Assembly: GCA_965197865.1 (NCBI GenBank) | Contig: CBDANZ010000002.1 | Coordinates: 604,444-668,443, forward strand | Direction: 5' to 3' | Source: CBDANZ01 sp965197865 | GTDB taxonomy: Bacteria; Acidobacteriota; Vicinamibacteria; Vicinamibacterales; CAVVIG01 | Length of the DNA: 64,000 nucleotides | Shown: positions 1-8,603 of the stretch, in pieces | Layout: each line of letters begins with the position of its first letter | Position numbering within the stretch: the first letter of the stretch is position 1 | Position numbers and translations under genes: made by a program | Notes under the pieces: generated by a model | The model's database searches: none | What the model saw: only the letters and a program-made list of their open reading frames with translations | Told to the model about the DNA's origin: nothing

Positions 1-681
1 ACCCGACGTCGAACCGTCGGTACCCGCATCTCCGCCTATGCCGCCATCCGTACCAGTGCCGGCCGACACTCCCACCGTGCCAGTGACCGTCGCCTGGACG
101 GACGTCGAGAAGATGGTTTGCGCGACGCCGATCGCGTCCGTGTTCACCACAGCGCTCGACAATACACCCGCCGAAGTCGCGAAGCTCACGGGAACCAGGG
201 GGAGTGAGTTCCCGTTGATGTCCACGACATTCGCGGTGACTGCGGAGAGCCTACCGTTGGCGGAAATCGTAGTCGGATTCGCGGTCAGCGTGATCCGGCC
301 AACCGCGGCGCTGCCGACAGCAATCGTTACCGCACCGTCAGTGCCGGTACTAGCGCCGCCAGACGAGGCCGTAATCGTCTCCGTCCCGTGCACCCCGCCG
401 GCAAGAAACTTCACGACCACGCGGCCGCTGACGTTGGTGACCGGCTCGGTCGGCTCAATCGTGCCGAGCGTCGTCGTAAACCTGACGTGCGTGCCGCTGT
501 GCGGCAGCGTACCTGAAGCCTCGAGGACTTGCGCGATGATGTCGGTGGATCCGTTGGAGGCAAGCGCGTTGGTGGAGGCCGTAAGCGTGATTGTCGAACC
601 GGACGGCGCAAGCAGCGGCACCTTTTCGCAGGCCGCCACCAGGAGCGACAAGATAACGGCCGCGAGGAACCCAACCGGCAT
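1..681 (-). CDS. Ig-like-domain lipoprotein, 3' end outside the window
   Basis: An open frame runs from an ATG at 681 off the left edge, giving at least 227 residues. The N-terminus is a lipoprotein signal: a hydrophobic run after MPVGF ending in the lipobox LVAAC. The rest is Thr/Ser/Val/Gly-rich beta-sandwich sequence in two repeats of bacterial Ig-like (Big_1/invasin) type, with phrases such as ANPTTISANGR and VSGRVVVKF. The mature protein is probably anchored to a membrane through its Cys and displayed in the periplasm or on the surface. The frame lacks a stop inside the window, so it is easy to miss; the ORFs on the other strand here are shadows. A TTG two codons upstream is an alternative start. 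Function beyond adhesion or structure cannot be said. Confidence 0.75.
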   Translation of the reverse strand, partial: MPVGFLAAVILSLLVAACEKVPLLAPSGSTITLTASTNALASNGSTDIIAQVLEASGTLPHSGTHVRFTTTLGTIEPTEPVTNVSGRVVVKFLAGGVHGTETITASSGGASTGTDGAVTIAVGSAAVGRITLTANPTTISANGRLSAVTANVVDINGNSLPLVPVSFATSAGVLSSAVVNTDAIGVAQTIFSTSVQATVTGTVGVSAGTGTDGGIGGDAGTDGSTSG

Positions 682-750
682 GCGCAAGGCGAAGCCGGCC
701 GAATGGGCAAGGTGGCATGCTATCATGGGACCGCTAACCATCTTAATATC

Positions 751-1473
751 ATGATGTTACCGGTCCAAGAGAACGGGTATGCGATGGCGGCCCTGCTCGT
801 CGCCTTGAGCGTAACGGCCATCCTCTCGACGGTCGCAATGCCAGTCTGGAGGCAGATGTCACAGCGGGAAAAGGAAGCCGAGTTGATCTTCCGCGGCGAG
901 CAGTACGCACGGGCCATCGGGCTGTTCCAGCGACGAGCGGGTCCGGGCATGAACCCGCCGAACCTCGACATCCTCGTCGAGCAGCGCTTCCTTCGCAGGA
1001 AATACAAGGATCCGATCACCGGCGAGGACTTCATCCCGATCCCTGCGGCCAGCGCTGCCTCGGCTACCCCCGGCATCTTGCTCGGGGCCGCCTCCACCGG
1101 GGGCCGCGGCCAGACCGACTCTCAACCGCCGGCTCCAGCACGCTGGTCCGTCGGCGGCTCCCCGCCCGGAGTCGGCGCGCCCGGGGACGTTATCGGCGTG
1201 GTAAGCAAGAGCGCAGACAGATCCATCCGAATCTACAACGGCCGCAATTTTTACAACGAGTGGCAGTTCGTCTACGTAGCACAGACTCAGGCGCCCGGTG
1301 TTGGCGGAGCGCCGGGCGAGAGCGGTCAGGGCAGTGCGCCAGGCCAAGTCCCCGCTCCGGGGATCGGCGGCGTGGGTGGACGCAGCGGCCGCGGCTCTCA
1401 GCCGGCTGGCGGCCCGTTTGTGCCCAGCCGAGACGGTCCGCCCCCTTCACCCCAGCGTCCGCCGGGAGGATAG
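751..1473 (+). CDS. Type II secretion / type IV pilin-like pseudopilin
   Basis: 240 residues. A short polar leader (MMLPVQENG) is followed by a hydrophobic helix of about 20 residues, then QREKEAELIFRGEQYARAI, the layout of GspG-like pseudopilins. The expected prepilin peptidase site is Gly9-Tyr10, but position +5 carries Ala where most pilins have Glu. The middle part (RFLRRKYKDPITGEDF) resembles the conserved segment of acidobacterial 'type II secretion system protein' families. The C-terminal half is a Pro/Gly-rich low-complexity tail. I start at the ATG pair at 751 because the frame upstream of it is antisense to the lipoprotein gene. Probable role: minor pseudopilin of an envelope secretion or pilus system. 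No other secretion gene is adjacent in the window. Confidence 0.65.
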   Translation: MMLPVQENGYAMAALLVALSVTAILSTVAMPVWRQMSQREKEAELIFRGEQYARAIGLFQRRAGPGMNPPNLDILVEQRFLRRKYKDPITGEDFIPIPAASAASATPGILLGAASTGGRGQTDSQPPAPARWSVGGSPPGVGAPGDVIGVVSKSADRSIRIYNGRNFYNEWQFVYVAQTQAPGVGGAPGESGQGSAPGQVPAPGIGGVGGRSGRGSQPAGGPFVPSRDGPPPSPQRPPGG

Positions 1474-1563
1474 GACCGGGCCCTACCGCTGCAGCTTTCA
1501 AGCGAAGGGTCAAACTTCAGCTCGGGAGGCCGGCCGGAAGGTCAGGCCGACACCTTCTAATAT

Positions 1564-2661
1564 CTACAGCTCGGCCAGAGCATCGTGGAAGGCGCGACGG
1601 AGGTCGCGAATCTGGGCCATTGTGCCGCCCCGGCACACGCGGTTCGCCAGCAGCACAAAATAACGATCCCGCGGCGGATCGATCCAGAGCGACGCGCCGG
1701 TAAAGCCAACGTGGCCAAACGCCGCCGGCGACATGCGGGTGCCGCACGACGAGATCGGGCGCATGGTGTCCCAGCCGAGCGCACGCGAGCTGCCAGAAAC
1801 GAAGGTCTTTCTCGTCGCGCGCGCAACGAGCGGGGGAGCGAGCGGCGCGGGAATCGCCTGGTCGCCCCGCGCGCCCCGCAGCACCGCACGCGCGAAACCA
1901 CCGACGCCCGAGGCCGTGCCGAAAAGACCGGCATGGCCCGCCGCGCCTCCGAGCGCGGCGGCGTAGTTGTCATGAACCTCGCCCATGAGTAGTCGGCCTC
2001 GCCGCAGATCGTCATCCAGAGGCCAGGTCGGCGCCGTTCTGGCCCGCACGGCCTCCGGGATGCGTAATACCAGCGTCCGCTCGGAGGCGTCCTGATCGCG
2101 CGCGCCGTCCGACTCCAGTCGGACTATCGAGAGCGCCGGTGCAACAACCCGGTCGAACAGCGCAGGGAGTGACCGTTTGGCACGATCGGCAACGAGCAGT
2201 CCGAGCAGGATGAAGCCGAGATCGCTGTAGATCGATTTAGTGCGCGGCTCGTACTCGAGCCGCATCGTGCAGATGTCATACTCGAACTCGCGTCGTCCTC
2301 TTGGCGGCGTGTCGACCAATCGTGCCGACAGTCCGCTCGAATGTTCGAGCAAATCCTGAACGGTTACGCTTTCGCGGTCCTCGCCGCGCCATTCCTGAAA
2401 AAACGCAGCCACGGGCTCTCTGAGATCGAGCGCGGCATCGGCAACCAGTTGCATTACCACACTGGTCGTGGCGATCGGCTTGGTCAGGGACGACAGGTCG
2501 AAGACCGTCCTCTCCTCGGATGCCAAGGCCGCCTCGTCGAAGGTCAGGGTGCCCAGCGCCTCGCGCCATAGCACGCCGTGGCTCTCGCCGACTTCGGCCA
2601 CGGCACCCGGGAAGATGCGGTCCTCGATTGCGCGCAAGAGAAGCCCACTGGCAGCTTCCAC
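1564..2661 (-). CDS. Serine hydrolase of the beta-lactamase / penicillin-binding-protein family
   Basis: 365 residues. The class C beta-lactamase fold is indicated by the nucleophile motif S-x-x-K (Ser58-Leu-Thr-Lys61), a Tyr-Ser-Asp motif (IYSDLGF) in the YxN position, and a late HVGFTG motif corresponding to KTG/HxG. DLLEHSSGL is the usual connecting sequence of the family. There is no clear signal peptide, so it may act in the cytoplasm. It lies divergently, about 50 bases from a BadF-type sugar kinase, with murQ beyond; this grouping suggests peptidoglycan turnover or muropeptide hydrolysis rather than antibiotic resistance. The exact substrate is inference. Unlike its two neighbours the frame is intact. 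Confidence 0.8.
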   Translation of the reverse strand: MEAASGLLLRAIEDRIFPGAVAEVGESHGVLWREALGTLTFDEAALASEERTVFDLSSLTKPIATTSVVMQLVADAALDLREPVAAFFQEWRGEDRESVTVQDLLEHSSGLSARLVDTPPRGRREFEYDICTMRLEYEPRTKSIYSDLGFILLGLLVADRAKRSLPALFDRVVAPALSIVRLESDGARDQDASERTLVLRIPEAVRARTAPTWPLDDDLRRGRLLMGEVHDNYAAALGGAAGHAGLFGTASGVGGFARAVLRGARGDQAIPAPLAPPLVARATRKTFVSGSSRALGWDTMRPISSCGTRMSPAAFGHVGFTGASLWIDPPRDRYFVLLANRVCRGGTMAQIRDLRRAFHDALAEL

Positions 2662-2712
2662 GGCAGGGCGATGAAGGATAACGGCTTAAGAATAGCATAG
2701 GACTTGCCGCCC

Positions 2713-3650
2713 ATGCACGTTCTCGGAATCGATGCCGGGCGGGACGAGGACGGTGTGGCTCCTCGCCGATGAACGGGAAGCTGTGCTGGCCACCAGTCTC
2801 GGGCCTGGCGTGATCCTTCAGTCCTCGGCCGAACTCGAGGTCGAAAAAATGCTCCATCGCGTGATGGAGGAGGCGCTGGGGGACCGCGGTCGTCCGGCGG
2901 TCGTCTGCTTCGGGATCGCGGGCGTCGATCGCGACGACGACGCGAGGGTTGTTGGCGCGATCATGCGGCGCATCAGCCCTGGCTCTCGGGTCCTCGTGGT
3001 CAACGACGCGCTCATCGGGTACGTGGCCGGCGTCGACGACGCGCCTGGGATTGTCGTCGTCGCCGGAACGGGATCCATCGCGTACGGCCGCAACTCGCAC
3101 GGCGTGGCCGCGCGCGCCGGCTGTTGGGATCACGTGATTGGCGACGAGGGCAGGCGGATACTGGATCGGACAGCGGGCCCTGGCCGCTATCGTGCGCGAG
3201 GTCGATAGACGCAGTCCACGTACTGAGCTCACCAAGGAGTCGTGGTGGCCCACTTCGGCGTACCCGACGCCGCAGGACTCGTTTTGCATCGTGTACAAAC
3301 GCGACGTGCCACGCCTCAGTATCGTCATGGTCGGACCGATCGTTCAACGGGCGGGGAATCACGGCGACGGGGTGGCCATGCAGATTCTCGATCGCGCGGC
3401 GGAAGAACTGGTCCTGGCGGCCGCGTCAGTGGCGTCCCGTTTGGAGATGCGCGGCGACGGGTTTTCGTTCCTATTGGCGGGGGGAGTCTTTCGTGTCGTG
3501 CCGTGGCTGGTCGAGGAGCTCGGGCGTGGCCTGATCGAAGTCGCGCCGCGCGCCAACGTCAAGGTCCTCATCGAAGAGCCGGCGGTCGATGCGGTCTCCC
3601 TCGCGCTTGCCCACGCTCGCCACGGCGCGGACCTGCCCAGATATGCGTAA
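2713..3650 (+). pseudogene. BadF/BadG-type amino-sugar kinase (GlcNAc/MurNAc kinase-like), frameshifted
   Basis: The reading is broken across frames but assembles into one ASKHA-fold kinase. MHVLGIDAG at 2713 is the first phosphate loop. A +1 shift near 2737 leads into GTRTVWLLADE and continues through VVVAGTGSIAYG (second phosphate motif). A second shift near 3153 restores GGYWIGQRAL. Two more shifts around 3230 and 3290 bracket the phrase VAHFGVPDAAGLVL. The frame then runs through SFLLAGGVFR and DAVSLALAHAR to the stop at 3648-3650. Relatives phosphorylate N-acetylglucosamine or N-acetylmuramic acid, which would feed MurQ next door. Four indels in under 1 kb mean either a decayed gene or a poorly sequenced stretch. 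Confidence 0.7.
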
Positions 3651-3683
3651 AGATCCAGCGACACTAGGCAGCAGGCCTGGCGA

Positions 3684-4622
3684 TTATCCGACCTCCAGCA
3701 GCTCCTTGAGACGCGGCTCGACGTCTTCGCCGATCGCGTCGCGCACGAAATTGTGCGCCTTCCGCAGTTTGGCCGCCGCCTTGACATAGGTCAGCCTTGT
3801 TTTTTGCATCACGATTGCCGCCTTGTCGTTCCAATGCGCGCGCCGGAGCAGCTTGTCGGCCTCATCGTACTGGAGGCCCGTGACCATGGTGAGGATGCGG
3901 CGCGCGCGGTCGCGCAGTTTCTCCGACCCCGTCTGAACGTCCACCATCAGGTTCCCATACGTCTTCCCGATGCGGATCATCGAGGCCGTCGTCAGCATGT
4001 TGAGGACGATCTTGGTTGCCGTCCCCGCCTTGAGCCGCGTCGACCCGGCGATGACTTCTGGCCCGACGGCTGGCGCGATCGTCAGGTCCACAAACACTTG
4101 CAGTTCCGTCAGCGGATCGCAGGTGACAAAGATGATTTTCGACCCCGCGCGCCCCGCGGACGAACTGAGTCATGCCGCTCGCCGACACGCCAATCATGAC
4201 GTCCTTCTTCGTCGGGCGGAGGGGATTGACCGACCGCGCGCCCTCCTCGTAGTTGTCTTCGACCCCTTCCCACGATCGCACGACGGCATTCTTGCCGCCG
4301 GCCATGATCGCGAGTACGACGTCGGGGGGGGGGGGGTGCCGAAGGTGGGGGGCATCTCCGCCGACTCGAGGACCCCGAGCCGCCCGCTCGTCCCCGCCCC
4401 GACGAAAATGACGCGCCCACCGCGCCGCAGCGCCTGGGTGATAATATCCACGCCGACGGCGATTCGCTCCTTTTCGTGGTGAACCGCCGCCAGTACCTTA
4501 CGATCTTCATTGAGCATCCCTTCGACGATGTCGTCGGCGGACAGCTTGTCGATGGCGAGCGTTGCGGGGTTGATAGCTTCAGTTGGAAAAGACTCGTATT
4601 TGGAATGGACCGGCATGCTCAA
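3684..4622 (-). pseudogene. murQ: N-acetylmuramic acid 6-phosphate etherase, frameshifted
   Basis: MurQ cleaves the lactyl ether of MurNAc-6-phosphate to give GlcNAc-6-phosphate in wall recycling. The SIS-domain protein is recognisable in three frames: ATG at 4622 through VIFVGAGTSGRLGVLESAEMPPTFG, then MAGGKNAVVRSWEGVEDN and GVSASGMTQFVRGA, then FVTCDPLTELQVFVDL and GSTRLKAGTATK to the stop at 3684. The first shift falls in a run of about a dozen G near 4324-4336, the second near 4150. Together with the kinase and serine hydrolase it forms a wall-recycling group. Length over the assembled frames matches MurQ (about 300 residues). Whether the breaks are biological or sequencing errors cannot be decided here. 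Confidence 0.8.
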
Positions 4623-4649
4623 GGGACCTCGAACAAACTTTGCATACTA

Positions 4650-4742
4650 GCACAGTCGTCAGTCGTCGGTGGATCGCTCAGCGCTCACCGCCTACAGCCG
4701 ACGGTTCGCCATTTTGACTATCGACGGTAGATTGTCAACTGT
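4650..4742. repeat. Degenerate heptad-like intergenic tract
   Basis: The gap between murQ and xerD begins with two abutting copies of CAGTCGT followed by CGGTGGA and continues with related words. It resembles the tract at 13566-13700, which uses the same CAGTCGT word. No gene is visible here. Confidence 0.5.
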
Positions 4743-5663
4743 ATGGCTGTGACCCGGACACTGTCACGCGTCATTGACAGCTACCTGAACCACCTTCGCG
4801 TCGAGCGACGACTCGCCCAACACACTCTCGAGAGCTACGCTCGCGATCTTCGAGCGCTCGCGAGATTCGCAGCCGCGGCCCAGACCAAGATCGAAGCGCT
4901 CGATCGGCGGGCCCTCGAGGCCTTCGTTCGGCGGCAGAGAGCGAAAGGCCTGTCGCCGCGATCGATTACGCGCGCGGTGGCGGCCGTGCGCGGTTTATAT
5001 CGGTACCTCCTTCTCGAAGGGCGACTGAAGCAAAGCCCAGCTGACGATCTGACTCCTCCGCGCGCCTGGCCGGCGCTTCCGAAATTTCTCTCGCCGGAGC
5101 AGGTCGGTGCCTTGATCGCGCAGCCCGACGTGTCCACGCCGCTCGGCCTGCGCGATCGTGCCATGCTCGAAGTGCTGTATGCCACCGGCATGCGCGTCTC
5201 CGAGCTCGTCGCCATTCGTTTCAGCGATCTTCACCTCGACGCCCACTATCTGACGTGCATCGGAAAAGGCGACAAGGAACGGCTGATTCCGATCGGCGAG
5301 CAGGCCACCGAGTGGATACACCGCTACCAGTGTAACGGCCGCACAGCGCTCGTCGGGCGGCAGCAGCGTCCGGGCGCCCGTTCATTGCCGCGGCTCTTCG
5401 TGAACGCGCGAGGCGGGCCGCTCAGCCGTGTCGGCTTCTGGAAGATCCTCAAGGCCTACGGACGCCACGCCGGACTGCCGGGTTCGTTGAGCCCGCACGT
5501 GGTGCGTCATTCCTTCGCGACGCACTTACTCGAGCGCGGGGCTGATCTTCGCGCGATTCAGATGATGCTTGGGCACGCGGATCTTTCGACCACCCAGATC
5601 TACACGCACGTGTTCGAGGCGCGGCTGCGAACCATCTACGATCGCTTTCACCCTCGCACGTGA
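4743..5663 (+). CDS. xerD: Tyrosine recombinase XerD
   Basis: 306 residues, the normal length for XerC/XerD. An N-terminal SAM-like core-binding domain (about 1-100) precedes the catalytic domain. All catalytic residues can be placed: Arg151 in TGMRVSEL, Lys175 in GKGDKER, His252 and Arg255 in PHVVRHSFATHLL, His278 in LGHADLSTTQIY, and nucleophile Tyr287. With a partner Xer protein it resolves chromosome dimers at dif; a dif-like site lies 5.7 kb away at 11326-11353. It is followed by metK after 50 bases and could be cotranscribed. XerC cannot be excluded by sequence alone, but the HADLSTTQIYTHV end fits XerD best. Confidence 0.9.
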   Translation: MAVTRTLSRVIDSYLNHLRVERRLAQHTLESYARDLRALARFAAAAQTKIEALDRRALEAFVRRQRAKGLSPRSITRAVAAVRGLYRYLLLEGRLKQSPADDLTPPRAWPALPKFLSPEQVGALIAQPDVSTPLGLRDRAMLEVLYATGMRVSELVAIRFSDLHLDAHYLTCIGKGDKERLIPIGEQATEWIHRYQCNGRTALVGRQQRPGARSLPRLFVNARGGPLSRVGFWKILKAYGRHAGLPGSLSPHVVRHSFATHLLERGADLRAIQMMLGHADLSTTQIYTHVFEARLRTIYDRFHPRT

Positions 5664-5713
5664 TTTCTGTTACACTGCCCGCTTGTCCAGAACACGTAAG
5701 AAGGAGCGCCGGC

Positions 5714-6865
5714 ATGAGCCGTAACGGACGGCATCTGTTCACTTCGGAATCGGTCACCGAAGGACATCCCGACAAGATTGCCGACCAGATCTCGGATTCG
5801 ATTCTTGACGCCATCCTCGCCGAAGATCCCGTCGCACGCGTGGCGTGTGAAACCCTCGTCACGACCGGTCTCGCCGTCATCGCCGGCGAGATCACGACCT
5901 CCGCCCGGATCGACTTTCAGGATGTCGTACGCGGGACCATCAGAGACGTTGGGTACACGCGGGCGAAATACGGCTACGACGCAGACACCTGCTCGGTGCT
6001 GTCGGCCATCCATCGGCAGTCTGGCGACATCGCCATGGGCGTCGACATCGGCGGCGCCGGTGACCAGGGGTTGATGTTCGGGTACGCGTGCACGGAAACC
6101 GAAGAGCTGATGCCGATGCCGATCATCCTCGCGCACAAGCTCACCCGAGGGCTGTCGTGCGCGCGGCGCGACGGCATGCTCGAGTACCTGCGCCCCGACG
6201 GCAAGTCGCAGGTCACCGTCGAATATGAGGGTACGCGGCCGATCCGCGTTGGCGCCGTTGTCGTGTCGAGCCAGCACAGCCCGGCCGTCACGAACGACCG
6301 GATGCGCGAGGACATTTCGGAAAAGATTATTAAGCGTGTCATCCCCGCGAAGATGATCGACAGGAACACCAAGATCTACGTCAACCCTACCGGACGCTTC
6401 GTGGTCGGCGGACCGCAGGGCGACGCTGGCGTCACCGGCCGCAAGATCATCGTCGACACCTACGGCGGCACGGCGCCGCATGGCGGCGGCGCGTTTTCAG
6501 GCAAGGATCCCACAAAAGTGGACCGATCGGCGTGTTACATGGCTCGCTATATCGCGAAGAACCTTGTTGCCGCAGGCATCGCGGACCGTGCGCTCGTGCA
6601 ACTGGCCTACGCTATTGGCGTGGCCGACCCGGTGTCGGTGATGGTCCACACCGGGGAGACCGGCCGCATTCCTGAAGAGACCATTACCCAGCTCGTGCGG
6701 TCGCACTTCAAGCTTACGCCGCGTGCGATCATCGACGAGCTCAATCTGCGGCGGCCCATCTATAAGAAGACGGCGGCATTCGGTCATTTCGGTCGCGTCG
6801 AACCCGAGTTCACGTGGGAGCGGACCGACAAAGCGGCCGCGCTCCGCTCGGAAGCGCAGCTCTAG
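5714..6865 (+). CDS. metK: S-adenosylmethionine synthetase
   Basis: 383 residues. Makes SAM from methionine and ATP in the cytoplasm. The N-terminal FTSESVTEGHPDKIADQISD signature, the GAGDQGLMFGYA motif and the C-terminal GGGAFSGKDPTKVDRS phosphate loop are all present. I place the start at 5714 rather than the upstream in-frame ATG because a good ribosome-binding site (GAAGGAG) sits about 8 bases before it and the protein then begins like known MetK. There is no room for a SAM riboswitch in the 50 bases after xerD. The PHP-domain gene follows after only 13 bases. Confidence 0.97.
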   Translation: MSRNGRHLFTSESVTEGHPDKIADQISDSILDAILAEDPVARVACETLVTTGLAVIAGEITTSARIDFQDVVRGTIRDVGYTRAKYGYDADTCSVLSAIHRQSGDIAMGVDIGGAGDQGLMFGYACTETEELMPMPIILAHKLTRGLSCARRDGMLEYLRPDGKSQVTVEYEGTRPIRVGAVVVSSQHSPAVTNDRMREDISEKIIKRVIPAKMIDRNTKIYVNPTGRFVVGGPQGDAGVTGRKIIVDTYGGTAPHGGGAFSGKDPTKVDRSACYMARYIAKNLVAAGIADRALVQLAYAIGVADPVSVMVHTGETGRIPEETITQLVRSHFKLTPRAIIDELNLRRPIYKKTAAFGHFGRVEPEFTWERTDKAAALRSEAQL

Positions 6866-6878
6866 CCGATAGAAAATC

Positions 6879-8594
6879 GTGAAGCGTCTCCTCCTGGCAG
6901 CGGCGGCCCTCACGGCCGCCGCTGCTGTTTGGGTTGGCGTCTCGCTCCCGCCCGCGCGACTGACGCTCAGGAGCAACCAGACCAGCGACGGCACGGTCGC
7001 CGGCAACCTTCACATTCACAGCAGAGATTCCGACGGCGGCGGCTCCCTAGACGAAATTGCCGCAGCCGCCTCCCGCGCGGGGCTGAAATTCATCGTCTTG
7101 ACCGACCACGGGGACGCGACCGGCCAGCCCAGTGCACCCGTCTACCGCGAGGGCGTCCTGTGTCTGGGCGGTGTCGAAATCAGCACCGCCGGCGGCCACT
7201 ACCTGGCGATTGGCTTGCCGGAGGCGCCTTATCCGCTCGGTGGGGAAGCGCGAGACGTCGTCGAAGACGTCAAGCGTCTCGGAGGGTTCGGGATCGCCGC
7301 ACACCCCGATTCCCCAAGGGACGATCTGCGCTGGCGCGACTGGACGACGCCATTTGACGCGCTCGAGATCGTCAACCCCGACACGAGCTGGCGCGTCCAC
7401 GTGCAGCAGCGGGGATGGCGCCCGAAGCTGCGCCTCCTTGAAGCGCTCGCGACGTATCCGTTCAGGCCCGGCGAGACGATCGCCGGCCTACTGGATGAGT
7501 CGCCCGCCCTGCTGACGCAGTGGGCGTCGCTCACACGCAGCCGGCGCGTGGTCGCACTCGCCGGCGTCGACGCACACGCCAGGATCGCGCTCGACAACGT
7601 CGACGCGCGCAATAGCTCGTATGCACTGCCATTCCCGAGCTACGAGGCCTCCTTTCGGGCGCTGTCTGTTCACGTCCGAACGGCAGGCCCACTCACAGGC
7701 GACGCACCCGCTGACGCCAAACTGGTGATCGATGCGCTTCGCGAGGGACATCTCTATGTCGCGCTCGATGGCGTAGCTTTCCCGCCCTTGTTCGAGTTCA
7801 CGGCAACCGGCCAGAAAGGCGTCGCGCGCGAAGGCGACGAGATCACGGCCGGTGGTCCGCTGATGTTGCGGGTGCGCAGCAACCGGCCGGCAGCGTTCAC
7901 GACAACCATCTGGCAGGGCATGCAGGTCTTCGCGACCAGCGATGCGCCCGACTTCGCAGTCGCAGCGCCCGACGCGCCGGCCGTATACCGTGTCGAGATC
8001 CGCGCGACTGACGACCGGCGCCGGCCACCGTGGATCCGGAGCAACCCAATTTACGTCCGCGGCGGCGGGCCGGCCAGCACGGTCACGGGACGGCCGGCGG
8101 CGCGAGAAAGCCAGACACTCTTCGACGGCCGCGACGCTTCCGGTTGGAGTGTGGAAGCAGATCCAACCTCGCTCGTGGCGCTTGACTTGATCCAGGGCCC
8201 GGAAGGCGGCGAGCTCCGGGTGAGATATGGTCTGTCGAGCGGCCCGCCCGTCAGCCAATTCGCCGCCTTGACGCTGTTCCCGCGAGGCGGGTTGGCGTCC
8301 CACGATAGATTGACGTTCACCGCGCGCGCCCAGCGACCGATGCGGATTTCAGTCCAATTGCGCGCGGCGGTGACACCGCCGCAGGACGACCGCTGGCAGC
8401 GCTCGGTTTACCTCGACACGGTCGGGCGCGGGCAGACGGTTTACTTCGACGACTTTACTCCGATCGGGGTGACAAGCACGTCGCGGCCGCCGCTAGCCGC
8501 CGTCCACAGCCTCGTCTTCGCCATCGACACGACCAACACTAAGCCCGGGTCCTCAGGCCGCGTCTGGATCAAGAACGTGGCGCTTCAGAGGTAG
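6879..8594 (+). CDS. CehA/McbA-like secreted PHP-domain metallohydrolase
   Basis: 571 residues from a GTG start 13 bases after metK. A signal peptide (MKRLLLAAAALTAAAAVWVG) is followed by a PHP phosphoesterase domain with metal-binding motifs HIHSRDSDG, LTDHGDATG, GGVEIS and AAHPDSP, and VALAGVDAHA near residue 230. Residues from about 300 onward are beta-rich; the last 160 (LFDGRDASGWSV to WIKNVALQR) look like a jelly-roll carbohydrate-binding-type module. Relatives cleave phosphoester or carbamate bonds outside the cytoplasm, but the substrate here is unknown. Close spacing suggests cotranscription with metK. Confidence 0.8.
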   Translation: MKRLLLAAAALTAAAAVWVGVSLPPARLTLRSNQTSDGTVAGNLHIHSRDSDGGGSLDEIAAAASRAGLKFIVLTDHGDATGQPSAPVYREGVLCLGGVEISTAGGHYLAIGLPEAPYPLGGEARDVVEDVKRLGGFGIAAHPDSPRDDLRWRDWTTPFDALEIVNPDTSWRVHVQQRGWRPKLRLLEALATYPFRPGETIAGLLDESPALLTQWASLTRSRRVVALAGVDAHARIALDNVDARNSSYALPFPSYEASFRALSVHVRTAGPLTGDAPADAKLVIDALREGHLYVALDGVAFPPLFEFTATGQKGVAREGDEITAGGPLMLRVRSNRPAAFTTTIWQGMQVFATSDAPDFAVAAPDAPAVYRVEIRATDDRRRPPWIRSNPIYVRGGGPASTVTGRPAARESQTLFDGRDASGWSVEADPTSLVALDLIQGPEGGELRVRYGLSSGPPVSQFAALTLFPRGGLASHDRLTFTARAQRPMRISVQLRAAVTPPQDDRWQRSVYLDTVGRGQTVYFDDFTPIGVTSTSRPPLAAVHSLVFAIDTTNTKPGSSGRVWIKNVALQR

Positions 8595-8603
8595 AAGGAA
8601 TTC

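Noticed and set aside
5664..5713. SAM riboswitch before metK
   Set aside because: Only 50 bases separate xerD and metK and no aptamer-like pairing is visible.
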